Below, one piece after another: positions 8,273 through 16,765 of a DNA stretch of 64,000 nucleotides. The stretch covers positions 46,070 through 110,069 of the IMG/VR virus record IMGVR_UViG_3300032163_000003, one strand, 5' to 3'. The notes below the pieces were generated by a model. It did not search any database. It saw only the letters and a program-made list of their open reading frames with translations, and was not told the origin of the DNA. The first letter of the stretch is position 1. The number at the start of each line of letters is the position of its first letter. Origin of the DNA: a virus. Position numbers and translations under genes: made by a program.

Positions 8273-8450
8273 CTTCCGGAATCTCCTTCTGAAATATCTC
8301 TTCTATCCAAATGATTTTCCCCTCTCCTTGACATCTTGGACAATCACATCCTTCACAGCCAACACAACCCAAAGCCTCGGTTTTTGGCCTTAACTTTCCA
8401 GTACCTTTGCACATAGGGCAATCAATCATTCCTTCTTGTTTTTCAGTCAT
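8259..8450 (-). CDS. small DnaJ-type zinc-finger protein
   Basis: 63 residues from the ATG at 8450, preceded by TTGGAG. It has CPMCKGTG, an inserted CVGCEGCDC, then CPRCQGEG and IIWIEEIF. The usual DWV is replaced by IIWIEEI, so this is a divergent member of the finger/DWV family. An acidic tail ends the protein. Function unknown. Confidence 0.55.
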   Translation of the reverse strand: MTEKQEGMIDCPMCKGTGKLRPKTEALGCVGCEGCDCPRCQGEGKIIWIEEIFQKEIPEDEIP

Positions 8451-8701
8451 AAAAATCTCCAATCCATATAATCACTCGGTTCTTCAATTCTAACATTAAA
8501 AAAATTTCTATCGTAATATAGTTTTAATGTTTTTGGAATTATCATTGATTTTTTAACTCCAACTACTTTTTCAACCCAGTCAATTTCTTGATGTCCACGA
8601 CATTGTTTGCATAATATAATTTCTAAATCCACTTCATTAAGAATCCTAAATCCTCGTCCATTACATCTATTACACTTTTCCTTTATTCTCAATTTCTTCA
8701 T
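8447..8701 (-). CDS. zinc-finger/DWV family protein
   Basis: 84 residues from the ATG at 8701 (MKKLRIKEK), chosen for its GAGG site. CNRCNGRG and CKQCRGHQ flank a 12-residue linker, then IDWVEKVVG. The C-terminal 35 residues are unlike other members and may provide specificity. It overlaps both neighbours, as do most members of the family. Confidence 0.55.
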   Translation of the reverse strand: MKKLRIKEKCNRCNGRGFRILNEVDLEIILCKQCRGHQEIDWVEKVVGVKKSMIIPKTLKLYYDRNFFNVRIEEPSDYMDWRFL

Positions 8702-9026
8702 CGGTTCCTCGATTAGAAAGTATATCATAATCTCTCTTGGTTACAAAATATCTCCTAGCACTTTTGTATGCTATAATCTTTTTGGGATATAACTTTCCGT
8801 GTTTGATCACAGCGATATATACTTCTACTTCTTTGTAAGATTTCAAATTACTTTCTTCTGTCTCGGTATTGAAATCACTTGCTAACCAGAAAAGTTTTTC
8901 TAACTCAGCAGCGGGATAACCCAGTTTAACTTCCATGCTGGCTATCCCAGACCACCAACTATTCGCCTCTCTTTCCAGAACGTCATGTCCTCTTTCAATT
9001 GTAGAAATTAAGATTTTCATTTTCAT
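8670..9026 (-). CDS. hypothetical protein
   Basis: 118 residues, alpha/beta, no family recognised. The ATG overlaps the TGA of the upstream gene (ATGA). Its last 32 nt overlap the next start. A conserved-looking HGKLYPKKIIAYKS strand pair sits near residue 78. Confidence 0.45.
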   Translation of the reverse strand: MKMKILISTIERGHDVLEREANSWWSGIASMEVKLGYPAAELEKLFWLASDFNTETEESNLKSYKEVEVYIAVIKHGKLYPKKIIAYKSARRYFVTKRDYDILSNRGTDEEIENKGKV

Positions 9027-9247
9027 CCATCTTTCTTAACAAAGGTTTTTCCTTCTTTTACATAGTACTGACCTAGTCCCATACCAAGTCCGACACCATG
9101 AGTCTTAAAACATTTTTTACATAATATTCCCCACCGCCACCACTTTCTACACGGATCCATTTTGGTTTTAGCGTCGTAGAATTGATGCAAATCTTTTCTA
9201 CCACATTCGTTGCATTTTGGGTCACTTCCTGACCATATTTTTGGCAT
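9023..9247 (-). CDS. zinc-ribbon small phage protein
   Basis: 74 residues. CNECGRKD and LCKKCFKTHGVGLGMGLGQ form a four-Cys ribbon followed by a Gly-rich strand. I have seen this CF..HGVGLG.G.GQ ending in small unannotated phage proteins. Role unknown. Confidence 0.5.
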   Translation of the reverse strand: MPKIWSGSDPKCNECGRKDLHQFYDAKTKMDPCRKWWRWGILCKKCFKTHGVGLGMGLGQYYVKEGKTFVKKDG

Positions 9248-9250
9248 TCT

Positions 9251-9436
9251 TTATTTCCTTCTTTCACACTTTATAGCCTCTCGTAAAACTTGTAATCCAT
9301 ATGGAAATCTCTCTTTATCGTTAATATCTAAAAGAATTGTTCTGTCCAGATTACCTATTACTGGAAAAGTTTTTCCTACTAAATCCTTAAAGTCCAAGCT
9401 TATATACTTTTCATTAACTATGGTTGCTTGTTTCAT
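9251..9436 (-). CDS. small hypothetical protein
   Basis: 61 residues, beta-rich, no motif. Its start overlaps the stop of the upstream gene by 4 nt, consistent with translational coupling. Function unknown. Confidence 0.45.
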   Translation of the reverse strand: MKQATIVNEKYISLDFKDLVGKTFPVIGNLDRTILLDINDKERFPYGLQVLREAIKCERRK

Positions 9437-9864
9437 AGAGGTTCTTCTCCAGGATATTTCTTGAACATTTTTTTGTTTTGATTTCTTTTAGTTGGGATTG
9501 CATCTTCTGGATATACCTCGTCTCGATAGTAATTGTCAAAAACTGCCTCTAGTTTATCAATAGCTTTAAGTATTCTATTATAATCAGATTTTTTATTAGT
9601 TTCACACTTTCTATGAAATTTCGCGAACTTACAAATTTTGCAATCTCCATCAGTGTCAATGCAAAAGTAGCACGTATCTCCGTATAATGGAAATATTTCA
9701 TGCGCTAATTTTAAAAGAAGATCTTTTTTATGTTCCATTACTGACTCTACTGTTTTGCATTCTGAAATTTGTTCAATGTAAAAATCGAAAGTATTTTGCG
9801 CACACTCTTTACAATATTCAAGACCTCTTACCATTTGCTTAAGAACGTTTTTCTTTACTTCCAT
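9433..9864 (-). CDS. Cys-rich hypothetical protein
   Basis: 143 residues from the ATG at 9864 with a GGAGAAGAA site; the open frame continues upstream through tRNA-Met, but that part is a tRNA translated by accident. Cys pairs YCKEC, CYFC and DCKICKF suggest a metal site. The C-terminal half is helical and charged. No family recognised. Confidence 0.5.
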   Translation of the reverse strand: MEVKKNVLKQMVRGLEYCKECAQNTFDFYIEQISECKTVESVMEHKKDLLLKLAHEIFPLYGDTCYFCIDTDGDCKICKFAKFHRKCETNKKSDYNRILKAIDKLEAVFDNYYRDEVYPEDAIPTKRNQNKKMFKKYPGEEPL

Positions 9865-9881
9865 TTCTTCTCCTTTTGCGG

Positions 9882-9953
9882 AAGCGGGGAAGGGACTCGA
9901 ACCCTCGACTTCGTGGTTATGAGCCACGCGTTCTACCTCTGAACTACCCCGCA
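9882..9953 (-). tRNA. tRNA-Met (CAU), initiator-like
   Basis: Acceptor TGCGGGG/CCCCGCT leaves an unpaired U1-U72, the initiator-type feature; the GCGGGG/CCCCGC core matches bacterial initiators. Anticodon stem CGTGG/CCACG with loop CTCATAA lacks the full three G-C pairs of classical initiators. T arm GAGGG/CCCTT. CCA is not fully encoded (CCG follows). Elongator or Ile2 (lysidine) use cannot be excluded. Confidence 0.85.
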
Positions 9954-9958
9954 CATTT

Positions 9959-10321
9959 TTATTTCCTCTTCGCTAATTTTTTCTGACACACTTTACAATT
10001 GTCTGGACTATTGTCATTACCCTCTTCTAAATCTGGATTTCCAATAATCATCCACTTTTCACAGAGAGATATTTTCTTAACAAAGTAATGCCACTTTCTC
10101 GTATTAACTAACCAAGTCCATCCTTCTCTTACATTATTAGGCATGGGATATAAACAACCTCCTGCTGCGGTTTTTCTATGTTTAAATCTAGTTAGTATTT
10201 TGATATGCTTTGCTAGAAGTTTCAAATGATTGTTAAAGAAGGGACAGTTCATTCGTTTATTACAAATCATACCAACAATACAAGTCTTACATGGTTTAGT
10301 TGGATATTTTGAAGTTTTCAT
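9959..10321 (-). CDS. protein with N-terminal four-Cys motif and C-terminal Cys cluster
   Basis: 120 residues. CKTCIVGMICNKRMNC near residue 11 is the recurrent Cys motif with a longer last spacing. The C-terminal part reads WHYFVKKISLCEKW and NCKVCQKK, a pattern I recognise from small phage proteins (SLC..W...NC..C.KK). Probably two metal sites. Function unknown. Confidence 0.5.
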   Translation of the reverse strand: MKTSKYPTKPCKTCIVGMICNKRMNCPFFNNHLKLLAKHIKILTRFKHRKTAAGGCLYPMPNNVREGWTWLVNTRKWHYFVKKISLCEKWMIIGNPDLEEGNDNSPDNCKVCQKKLAKRK

Positions 10322-10794
10322 TTTTTCTTCTTTTTTGACTTAAGTATCTTCATCTCGTTATAGTTTTTTTCGTCTCTGATTTTTCTTTCTTCATGCATCT
10401 TATCGATTTCTTTTTGATGTTGTCTTTCTTTGAAGATTTTGTTATCTAACATTTTATCTCGCTCGTCTTCTGTAAAGTCATCAGAAAGAAACAATTGTAC
10501 AAAATAAGAAAGTTCTTTTGAATCTTGCGGTAACTCTGGAAATATGTTCGCGCCACATTTTTTACATTTATATTTTATGTTTAGAACTGCGTATGAACTA
10601 CAGGCACAATCGCCCTCCAACTCGGCGTCGATGTTAACTTCTATATCTCCATCGCATTCAACCATGTCTGGTTCTGGAGTAAACCTACCTAGTGATATAT
10701 AGTACCTCGGATAAATCTTTACTGCTTTTTGATAGGGCGCTCCAGATCCTTTTTTTCTGGCGGGAATAAATTTTACAAATGATTTACATTTCAT
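10318..10794 (-). CDS. hypothetical protein with C-terminal coiled helix
   Basis: 158 residues. A CACSSY...CKKCG cluster (residues about 63-81) follows a beta-rich region, and the last 50 residues are a long charged helix ending in poly-Lys. It overlaps the next gene by 4 nt. Not recognised. Confidence 0.45.
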   Translation of the reverse strand: MKCKSFVKFIPARKKGSGAPYQKAVKIYPRYYISLGRFTPEPDMVECDGDIEVNIDAELEGDCACSSYAVLNIKYKCKKCGANIFPELPQDSKELSYFVQLFLSDDFTEDERDKMLDNKIFKERQHQKEIDKMHEERKIRDEKNYNEMKILKSKKKKK

Positions 10795-10795
10795 A

Positions 10796-10999
10796 TTACT
10801 TCCTCTTTTTCTTCTTGTCTTCTATAATTCCCCCATCTTTGATTTTTACGACTCTATCTTCCTTTAAAACTAAATGATCTTTTTTAACTTTGACACTATT
10901 AATAAAACAAGCTTCATCCCAACCTGAAGATAGATCTGTTCCTCTATAACGATCTTCGGATGTTTTTCCGCAAGCTAAACATACCCAGATAGTTTTCAT
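10796..10999 (-). CDS. conserved small phage Cys protein
   Basis: 67 residues. VCLACGKTSEDRYRG followed by GWDEACF is a pattern I recognise from small phage proteins, a CxxCGK.s.D..G...GWD..C layout. Probably zinc-binding through three Cys and one other ligand. Lys-rich end. Function unknown. Confidence 0.5.
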   Translation of the reverse strand: MKTIWVCLACGKTSEDRYRGTDLSSGWDEACFINSVKVKKDHLVLKEDRVVKIKDGGIIEDKKKKRK

Positions 11000-11013
11000 A
11001 AAACTTTCTCCTT

Positions 11014-11202
11014 TTATTTTAATATGTTACTAGCGTATATTAGAAACAAGGTCGCGAATATGCCAACTATTTGAAAAAAAGCTTTTATATTATTTTTAAC
11101 ATTCTTTTTTCTTTCTAACTTAAAATAGAACTTAGTATAATCATTACAATCCTTACTACAAATCTTTTGAATTAAGCAAGTATTACAAGGATTTATTATC
11201 AT
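11014..11202 (-). CDS. membrane-anchored four-Cys motif protein
   Basis: 62 residues. CNTCLIQKICSKDC (residues 6-19) is followed by a basic segment and a single C-terminal hydrophobic helix (about residues 42-60), so the Cys module would be tethered to the membrane as a tail-anchored protein. It is the only member of this motif family with a membrane segment. Overlaps the upstream gene by 4 nt. Confidence 0.55.
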   Translation of the reverse strand: MIINPCNTCLIQKICSKDCNDYTKFYFKLERKKNVKNNIKAFFQIVGIFATLFLIYASNILK

Positions 11203-11441
11203 AAGACTTTTTCCTCTTTAATTGTAAAGTAATAAGGACCGGAGTCCCACTCAAGTATTTTTATCCCGTTCCATTTATCTGCTTTTCGTTTAGCGTACTT
11301 CTCGGCGTATGTTTTGGCTTTGTCTCTATCGCTAAATAGTTTAACCCACATAAAGTCAGTATGTTCGGAACCCATAGGACCGCCGAGAGAACCAGCGTTT
11401 TCACAGATTAGTAGATAGATTTTGTTCATTTCTTTCACCAT
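11199..11441 (-). CDS. small hypothetical protein
   Basis: 80 residues, or 76 if the second Met is used; neither start has a strong ribosome site. Mixed alpha/beta with a conserved-looking LFSDRDKAKTYAEKYAK helix, the layout of many small phage proteins whose middle helix follows a beta strand. No function proposed. Confidence 0.4.
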   Translation of the reverse strand: MVKEMNKIYLLICENAGSLGGPMGSEHTDFMWVKLFSDRDKAKTYAEKYAKRKADKWNGIKILEWDSGPYYFTIKEEKVL

Positions 11442-12058
11442 GTTAAAGATTGTTCTTTCCGTTCTAATTTTCTTCCTAAGAAGAAGTTTGTAAATTCTAA
11501 CATTGGATGCATTTTTATGAAGTTAATTTCATAATTCCATTCATCTGTAATTAATTGTTTATTCTTTGATGTTCCTTTTGGTGTTCCTGGGGGTGTTGGT
11601 TTTCCTCTAACTCTTTTATATTCCTCTTCTGTTAACCAACCAAATAATTCAATTACTTTGTAGTCATCATAACATCCACCAAAAATCCAATAGTTTGGTT
11701 TCTGATCATATCCCCTTAGAGGTATTAAAATACTCCAATCTAACTGCTGGGAATAATAACCTCTTACTTTTTTCGAAAGAATATTTTTAGTTTTAACTTC
11801 AGTTTTAAATCCTTGAGTTATTACATCACAATCGTAATCCACTCGATCTTCGATAAAATCACAATGTCTAATTCCCATCTTTCTTACCCAGTCTTCGAAT
11901 CCAGTACATACATATGCATGTCTTTTGCTTTCACCAACTGGATCTTTTAAACCTTCTTTATTGAGAATGTTTTTTTGATACCGTCTTTCCGATATTTCTT
12001 GAATTTCTTTTGTAGTTGGGAAACGAATCATTTGGTTCACGGATTGTATGTAGGACAC
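11435..12058 (-). CDS. PD-(D/E)XK-like nuclease fold protein
   Basis: 207 residues. FEDWVRKMG followed by DYDCDVITQG and FKTEVKTK fits the D...(E/Q)xK core of PD-(D/E)XK nucleases, with D at about 76 and EVK at about 88-90. The C-terminal part is not recognised. Unlike the homing endonucleases it lacks Cys modules and Lys repeats, so it may serve DNA processing or host DNA degradation. The fold call rests on one motif. Confidence 0.4.
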   Translation of the reverse strand: MSYIQSVNQMIRFPTTKEIQEISERRYQKNILNKEGLKDPVGESKRHAYVCTGFEDWVRKMGIRHCDFIEDRVDYDCDVITQGFKTEVKTKNILSKKVRGYYSQQLDWSILIPLRGYDQKPNYWIFGGCYDDYKVIELFGWLTEEEYKRVRGKPTPPGTPKGTSKNKQLITDEWNYEINFIKMHPMLEFTNFFLGRKLERKEQSLTW

Positions 12059-12078
12059 CTATTCTCCTTTCAAAGTTG

Positions 12079-12606
12079 TTAAAACGTCTGAATTCTATCC
12101 GCAGGCTCTAAAATCGAAGTCTTCAAACTTCCCGCTTCAGTTGCTTTTTTAACCCAGTCTAGATCCCGAACTTTTGCTTTTAACTCTGAGACATCATTTT
12201 CCAATTTATCAGTTGTGTCTTCTAAGTCGGTTGTTCTTGAATCTAGATCTTCTTCAACCGTTTCTCTATCATCTGCCGATCCTTCTAGTTTATCTACTTT
12301 TTCCTTGATCTCGTCTCCGTTACATTCCAGTTTATCTGTTTTTGATTCTAGATCATCTAGTCTGGAATCAAGGCTTTGAGTTGTTGTCTCAAGTTCTTCT
12401 ACTTTACTTTCAGCATCGTCTAATCCAGATTCCAGATCATCTAATCTGGTTTCTGAGTTTTCCGATGTTGGTTGAACTTCATCTAAGGTTGACTCTAAGT
12501 CACTTACTTTTGACTCAGCATCATCTACTCTAGATTCCATATCTTCAATTCTTTTTTCCAAAGTGTCGATTCTTTGGAATAGTTCTGTTTTTTCTTCGTC
12601 TGTCAT
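12079..12606 (-). CDS. coiled-coil protein ending in a DWV segment
   Basis: 175 residues made almost wholly of 7-residue repeats (DLES, DAESKV, LEDD types), a long parallel coiled coil. The C-terminus reads VRDLDWVKKATEAG, resembling the DWV tail of the zinc-finger family but without a finger. It could be a fibrous virion part or a scaffold that shares the binding tail. The repeats have clearly expanded by duplication. Confidence 0.55.
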   Translation of the reverse strand: MTDEEKTELFQRIDTLEKRIEDMESRVDDAESKVSDLESTLDEVQPTSENSETRLDDLESGLDDAESKVEELETTTQSLDSRLDDLESKTDKLECNGDEIKEKVDKLEGSADDRETVEEDLDSRTTDLEDTTDKLENDVSELKAKVRDLDWVKKATEAGSLKTSILEPADRIQTF

Positions 12607-12615
12607 TGTTTCTCC

Positions 12616-12813
12616 TCAATCTTCTTGACCAGCTCTTCTGCTGTCAGCATATTTTACTGTTCCATGTTTTAAAGAAACTCGATATCCTCTCCATCTTAGT
12701 TCTTCAGCTACTTTTCTTGTGAAGTTTGGGGATAGACTTGTTTCAATTGGCGCAATAAGTTTCTTTAATTTTCTTGATTTCATTCTAGGAATACTTTGTT
12801 CTAAATTGTTCAT
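12616..12813 (-). CDS. small basic hypothetical protein
   Basis: 65 residues, basic, with NFTRKVAEELRWRGYRVSL which looks like a short helix-strand unit (helicase- or toxin-like basic motif), but no family is recognised. GGAGAAAC site; its ATG overlaps the TGA of the upstream small membrane gene. Confidence 0.45.
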   Translation of the reverse strand: MNNLEQSIPRMKSRKLKKLIAPIETSLSPNFTRKVAEELRWRGYRVSLKHGTVKYADSRRAGQED

Positions 12814-12932
12814 TGTTTCTCCTTCTTCGGATACAGTATGGTTACCCAGTCGGAATATGCTTTGTTGAATCCAACCAGGTAACCGTACCAGTACCCGAAT
12901 AGTGCGATTACAAGTAGTAGGATAGGTAGCAT
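12810..12932 (-). CDS. 40-residue membrane protein with DWV
   Basis: Starts MLPILLLVIALFGYWYGYLV, a single hydrophobic helix, and ends with AYSDWVTILYPKKEK. It sits 5 nt after the upstream stop and its TGA overlaps the next ATG, so position supports a real gene despite a weak ribosome site. The SDWV end recalls the DWV tails of this phage. Confidence 0.5.
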   Translation of the reverse strand: MLPILLLVIALFGYWYGYLVGFNKAYSDWVTILYPKKEKQ

Positions 12933-12937
12933 ATCAA

Positions 12938-13282
12938 TTATTTTCTTGCTCTTCGAATATCAGTAAGAGAAAGCCCATCTAATTCAGTAAGATTTAATCT
13001 TTTGTTTATGTTAATTAAAGGTTCAATATTTGGATAATATGCAGCATTTTTTATCAACTGCTCAAGGAAGAACTTAGACTTGATTGGATCTGAAAGTCTA
13101 AAATTATCGACTGCGTCTTGAGTTCTTTGGTCTAAGTTTCCTTCTTTATTAGAGTCTCTAAATTCTCTATAAGTAGTTTCTAAAAATTCTTGTCTAAGTT
13201 TTTGAATATCCAGTCGAGGTGTTAAAAGGTCCTCTAAAAACTGACTAATTCTTTCCAGCTCTTTCTCTATTTTTTCACTCAT
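12938..13282 (-). CDS. helical hypothetical protein
   Basis: 114 residues, largely alpha-helical, no motif recognised. It lies 12 nt downstream of the methyltransferase/nuclease gene, so it may be co-expressed with it; a specificity or inhibitor role would be speculation. Confidence 0.45.
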   Translation of the reverse strand: MSEKIEKELERISQFLEDLLTPRLDIQKLRQEFLETTYREFRDSNKEGNLDQRTQDAVDNFRLSDPIKSKFFLEQLIKNAAYYPNIEPLININKRLNLTELDGLSLTDIRRARK

Positions 13283-13294
13283 TCTTCTTTCCTT

Positions 13295-15814
13295 TCATTT
13301 TAAGAATCCAAACTTATAAACTCCCTCTCTTAATCGTTCACTAAACTTTTTATATAACTCATTAAACGTTTTTAACTCTTCTGGATAAATCTTCTTTAAC
13401 ATTGGTTTTAACTGAGCCCATCCAGAATCCCACGCATTTAGGTGACACTCTTTATATTCTTCATGAAATGTTTGTCTTACAGACATAGACTTTCTAATTA
13501 ACTCTTTTGCGTATTCTAAAATTCTTTTTGCGTCATCTGAAATATGAACTGTTTCTAGAAGTTTATATACATACCTATCTTCTGGGAATTGTTTGGAATC
13601 TTGATACATTTCATTAAATCCGCATTTATTCGCTAATTCTGACATCTCTTTGTTTGACATAAAAAAGAACTGGTTAAAGACTTTCCATAAATTATTTCTG
13701 TATGAAATATTTCTTAAACTAGATTGTTGGCTAGCACTTTCAAAAAGAGAGTAAATTATACAATCTAAATTCCATTGTTGATAATCTTTGTGATTGACAT
13801 TTGGTTTTAAATATTCGTCATTAGAATTCGACCAGTTATAGTAGAATGTTGATAACTTTCTTGCTGAGAATGCCGCTACAGTTTTTAGAAAATTTTCTTC
13901 GGTAATTGGGAATCCATTATATTCAACTGAGCCGGTTGCTGTAAGCATTGAAACTCGTAAAATACTTTCATACATTACATTCCCTGAATAATATAAAAAT
14001 CCCAACTGATTTGGAAGACTTTTTCCTTTTCTTCCATCATCTGAAATAACTAAAGCACTTTTTAATCTTAAACCATCAGAAAACTTAAGACCTTTTATTT
14101 CTTCTCTAACCCAGTCAGCACAATTTTCTAGGGCATCAACATTGTATAAGATTTTCTTTCCTACGGTTTCTATTTCTCCAAATTTTGAAACGTCTTTTAG
14201 TTCAACCTCAAAAACGTTTTTTTCTTCACTATTTCCTGATTCCCATACTGAAAACATTAATCCCCAATTTCCAGACACGTCGGCAAAATGGGAAGCATTG
14301 AATACCATTCCCCCTAAAAATTTAAACTTACTTAAAAACTTACTTCTAAAATCTTTAAATGATCTGGTTGTTAGAAACGACGTTGGAGAAAAGAAAGCTA
14401 TTTTTATATTTTCATTTTTGTACTGTTCTGGTAACTGTAGAATTCTGTATAAGAATTGAGCATATAGTTGAGAAGATGGAAGACCAAGTTTTTCTCTTAA
14501 CATGCATTCATTTATTTTGTTTCTTGATATTCCAGATCTAGATTTTTTACTAATATTTTTACTTTTTAGCTCTCCGGCGGTTCCATACGGCGGATTCATT
14601 ATTACTATAACAGATTTATTATCTTCTAAATTTTTAACTAAACTTCCTGCAAATTTTCTCAACTTTTCTTCTTCAAATGTTGGTCTACCTTGATCCCAAA
14701 CATCATCGTTTAAAAAGTCGTATTGAAAAGCTGGGGTTTTTTTATAATATCCCATATCATTAATTGTATCTACATCTCCATGCTCAAGAGTACATAGAAA
14801 TAAATTTTCAATTGGATAATCTTTAGAAAGATTTGCTGTTCCGCATCCAGGATAAAACCAAGTAAGATCGGTATAACAAGTTGATCCAAAAATTTTTGAA
14901 ATCATTTTATGAATTTCATCTGCCCAGATCTTAGGTGTAAAGAAAGCTCCAGTTCGACGTCTATACAACTCTTCTAAAACTCTATCTTTACAAGAAGTTA
15001 GAATTCTCAACTCTTCAGATGTATAATCTTGTTTGAACTGAGAAAAGAAAGAAACAAACAGATTTGCGTTTACTTTAAATGAATCTCCTCTACAGATTAA
15101 TGTATTCGCCTTTTTTGGATGCAAGAATACATTATCTTTATCTGTTAAACAACTAAAGAAAATATCAACCAATCTACTTATTCTTTTATTTTCTTTAATC
15201 TCAGTTGGTGCTTTTCTTTCTGTAATAACGTTATCCTTAAAGTATGTGAAAATTGGGACAATATTAGTTGGGCTAATACTAATAGAAAACGTTTCACCAG
15301 AATAGATTGCTTTCATTTTTTCTACCACCTGAGAGAAATCAAAATTTTTATCAATATCATAAATAAATGGTTGAATTTCAATGTCCGTAGAAAGTTCTTT
15401 TACTAGATCTGGATACTTACCTGGAGCTTTTGATGGTGCTATGTTCCAATCTAAGTTTCTAGACAAATACTTAAAAATGGACTTGACTGAATTACAAAAA
15501 CAACCGAACATATCACCTGCAAAAACTGAAGATGGAAATCCAGTACCTTTCTCTTCTAGTTTCTTTAAGTAAAACAGAAGTTGAACAAGAATTTCTGCTT
15601 GGTTGATTTTTTCTTTTAAGTTAAATTTGTGTTTAAATTCCATTAAAAATACATAAGGCTCGGATTCGAGAAGTCCATCAACTTTATTTGGGGATGATAT
15701 TGTTGATGGAAAGTAATGACTAAATGCTTGTCTATAAGCATTTTCTACATCTTTTTCACTCTTAGCTATTGACAAAGACTTAGCTAAATTTTTGTTCATA
15801 CTTTTCTTTGTCAT
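13295..15814 (-). CDS. type IIG-like N6-adenine DNA methyltransferase with nuclease-like N-terminus
   Basis: 839 residues. The N-terminus has VDGLLE...YVFLMEFKHK then a Q-rich helix (QAEILVQLLFYL), the D...ExK...Q layout of nuclease domains in type IIG enzymes. RRTGAFFTPK (about 285-294), PGCGTANL (about 320-327) and IVIMNPPYG (about 404-411) are methyltransferase motifs X, I and IV; NPPY marks adenine-N6 methylation. The C-terminal third would be target recognition. GGAGGAG ribosome site. It may protect phage DNA, degrade host DNA, or both. No separate restriction gene is adjacent. Confidence 0.75.
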   Translation of the reverse strand: MTKKSMNKNLAKSLSIAKSEKDVENAYRQAFSHYFPSTISSPNKVDGLLESEPYVFLMEFKHKFNLKEKINQAEILVQLLFYLKKLEEKGTGFPSSVFAGDMFGCFCNSVKSIFKYLSRNLDWNIAPSKAPGKYPDLVKELSTDIEIQPFIYDIDKNFDFSQVVEKMKAIYSGETFSISISPTNIVPIFTYFKDNVITERKAPTEIKENKRISRLVDIFFSCLTDKDNVFLHPKKANTLICRGDSFKVNANLFVSFFSQFKQDYTSEELRILTSCKDRVLEELYRRRTGAFFTPKIWADEIHKMISKIFGSTCYTDLTWFYPGCGTANLSKDYPIENLFLCTLEHGDVDTINDMGYYKKTPAFQYDFLNDDVWDQGRPTFEEEKLRKFAGSLVKNLEDNKSVIVIMNPPYGTAGELKSKNISKKSRSGISRNKINECMLREKLGLPSSQLYAQFLYRILQLPEQYKNENIKIAFFSPTSFLTTRSFKDFRSKFLSKFKFLGGMVFNASHFADVSGNWGLMFSVWESGNSEEKNVFEVELKDVSKFGEIETVGKKILYNVDALENCADWVREEIKGLKFSDGLRLKSALVISDDGRKGKSLPNQLGFLYYSGNVMYESILRVSMLTATGSVEYNGFPITEENFLKTVAAFSARKLSTFYYNWSNSNDEYLKPNVNHKDYQQWNLDCIIYSLFESASQQSSLRNISYRNNLWKVFNQFFFMSNKEMSELANKCGFNEMYQDSKQFPEDRYVYKLLETVHISDDAKRILEYAKELIRKSMSVRQTFHEEYKECHLNAWDSGWAQLKPMLKKIYPEELKTFNELYKKFSERLREGVYKFGFLK

Positions 15815-15845
15815 TTCTCCTCCTTTGTGGTAAGATTATTTCTTA

Positions 15846-16568
15846 TCAAATGAATTCCTTGACTATACTCTTCGCAAATCCCTCAAAGTAAAACTTCCAA
15901 TAATGGTCACGATCTATATCGCCAGCATCCATCACTCTCGCCATCGTCTTAGAGATCCTCGTGGGTCCATATCCTTTTAACATCACAGATCCTTCTTTGT
16001 CATCCTCCGGTACATAGTACAATAGAGAATTTTTAGAAGTAAAAACCTCTTCTCGGATCTTCTGTAATGACTCAAATACCGCCCACTTACTCAGAAAGTT
16101 TATTTTAAGAATTTTGGCAAAAATTTCATCAATCATTTCATACCTTTGGGGTACCCCTTTTATGGAGATCTCACTGTTCTGGTAAAGTGCCAAGAACTTA
16201 TCTCGGTTAAAGGACGACAGAAAAGTTTGAATGATTCCCCGCAGTTCCAAAGGTAAAAATTCGTCAGTTCCAACCATCGGTTTCGACACGATTATACCAT
16301 CATACTGTCTTAAGATCACCGACGATTCATCAATATTATTTCTCGTCAGATACTCGTTTATTGTTGATTCCGTTATTGTCCTCAGCATGGATGTTAGATT
16401 TGGATTGTCTCGCATTAGTAGCCCGATTCGAATATTTCTTTGCTCTTTATTATTCGGGTCAAGACCAGATAAGTCTACTCCAAGTCCTTTTAGAATATTG
16501 TAGTGACAAGATGATACGTCGTATAGAAATAAATCTCTTAAGAAAAGTTTCTCACTATTTATTTTCAT
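15846..16568 (-). CDS. conserved phage protein with polymerase-palm-like motifs
   Basis: 240 residues from the ATG at 16568. LFLYDVSSCHYNILKGLG resembles motif A of DNA polymerases (D.SS.Y..I), and ILRQYDGIIVS could be a second acidic palm strand; between them RNIRIGLLMRDNPNLT is a conserved-looking helix. I recall similar uncharacterised proteins in other large phages but know no function. It is much too short for a replicative polymerase, so a specialised transferase or an inactive remnant is possible. Overlaps the next gene by 4 nt. Confidence 0.45.
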   Translation of the reverse strand: MKINSEKLFLRDLFLYDVSSCHYNILKGLGVDLSGLDPNNKEQRNIRIGLLMRDNPNLTSMLRTITESTINEYLTRNNIDESSVILRQYDGIIVSKPMVGTDEFLPLELRGIIQTFLSSFNRDKFLALYQNSEISIKGVPQRYEMIDEIFAKILKINFLSKWAVFESLQKIREEVFTSKNSLLYYVPEDDKEGSVMLKGYGPTRISKTMARVMDAGDIDRDHYWKFYFEGFAKSIVKEFI

Positions 16569-16765
16569 TTCGGTTTTGGATCCAGTGTTCTTGCAAATTC
16601 TGGTGTATGACCATACCAATTTTCTCGACGACTTACTGCTACATCAAAGGATTTTAAGCAACCCGTTAAAAATTGAGCAAGAATAAAATCTGGAGTGTCT
16701 GATCCATTTTCCTTGCTATATCTATTAATTAAAAACTCCAGTTCCTTTTTAAACGTTACTTTCAT
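16565..16765 (-). CDS. conserved small phage protein (NGSDTPDFILA family)
   Basis: 66 residues with LINRYSKENGSDTPDFILAQ and RRENWYG, a pattern widespread in tailed phages. Function unknown. It overlaps the upstream finger protein by 17 nt and the downstream gene by 4 nt. Confidence 0.65.
   Translation of the reverse strand: MKVTFKKELEFLINRYSKENGSDTPDFILAQFLTGCLKSFDVAVSRRENWYGHTPEFARTLDPKPK

Noticed and set aside
9865-9954. Upstream extension of the gene at 9433 (and of 23972) through the tRNAs
   Set aside because: A good ATG with ribosome site lies after the tRNA; the upstream residues are tRNA sequence read by chance.
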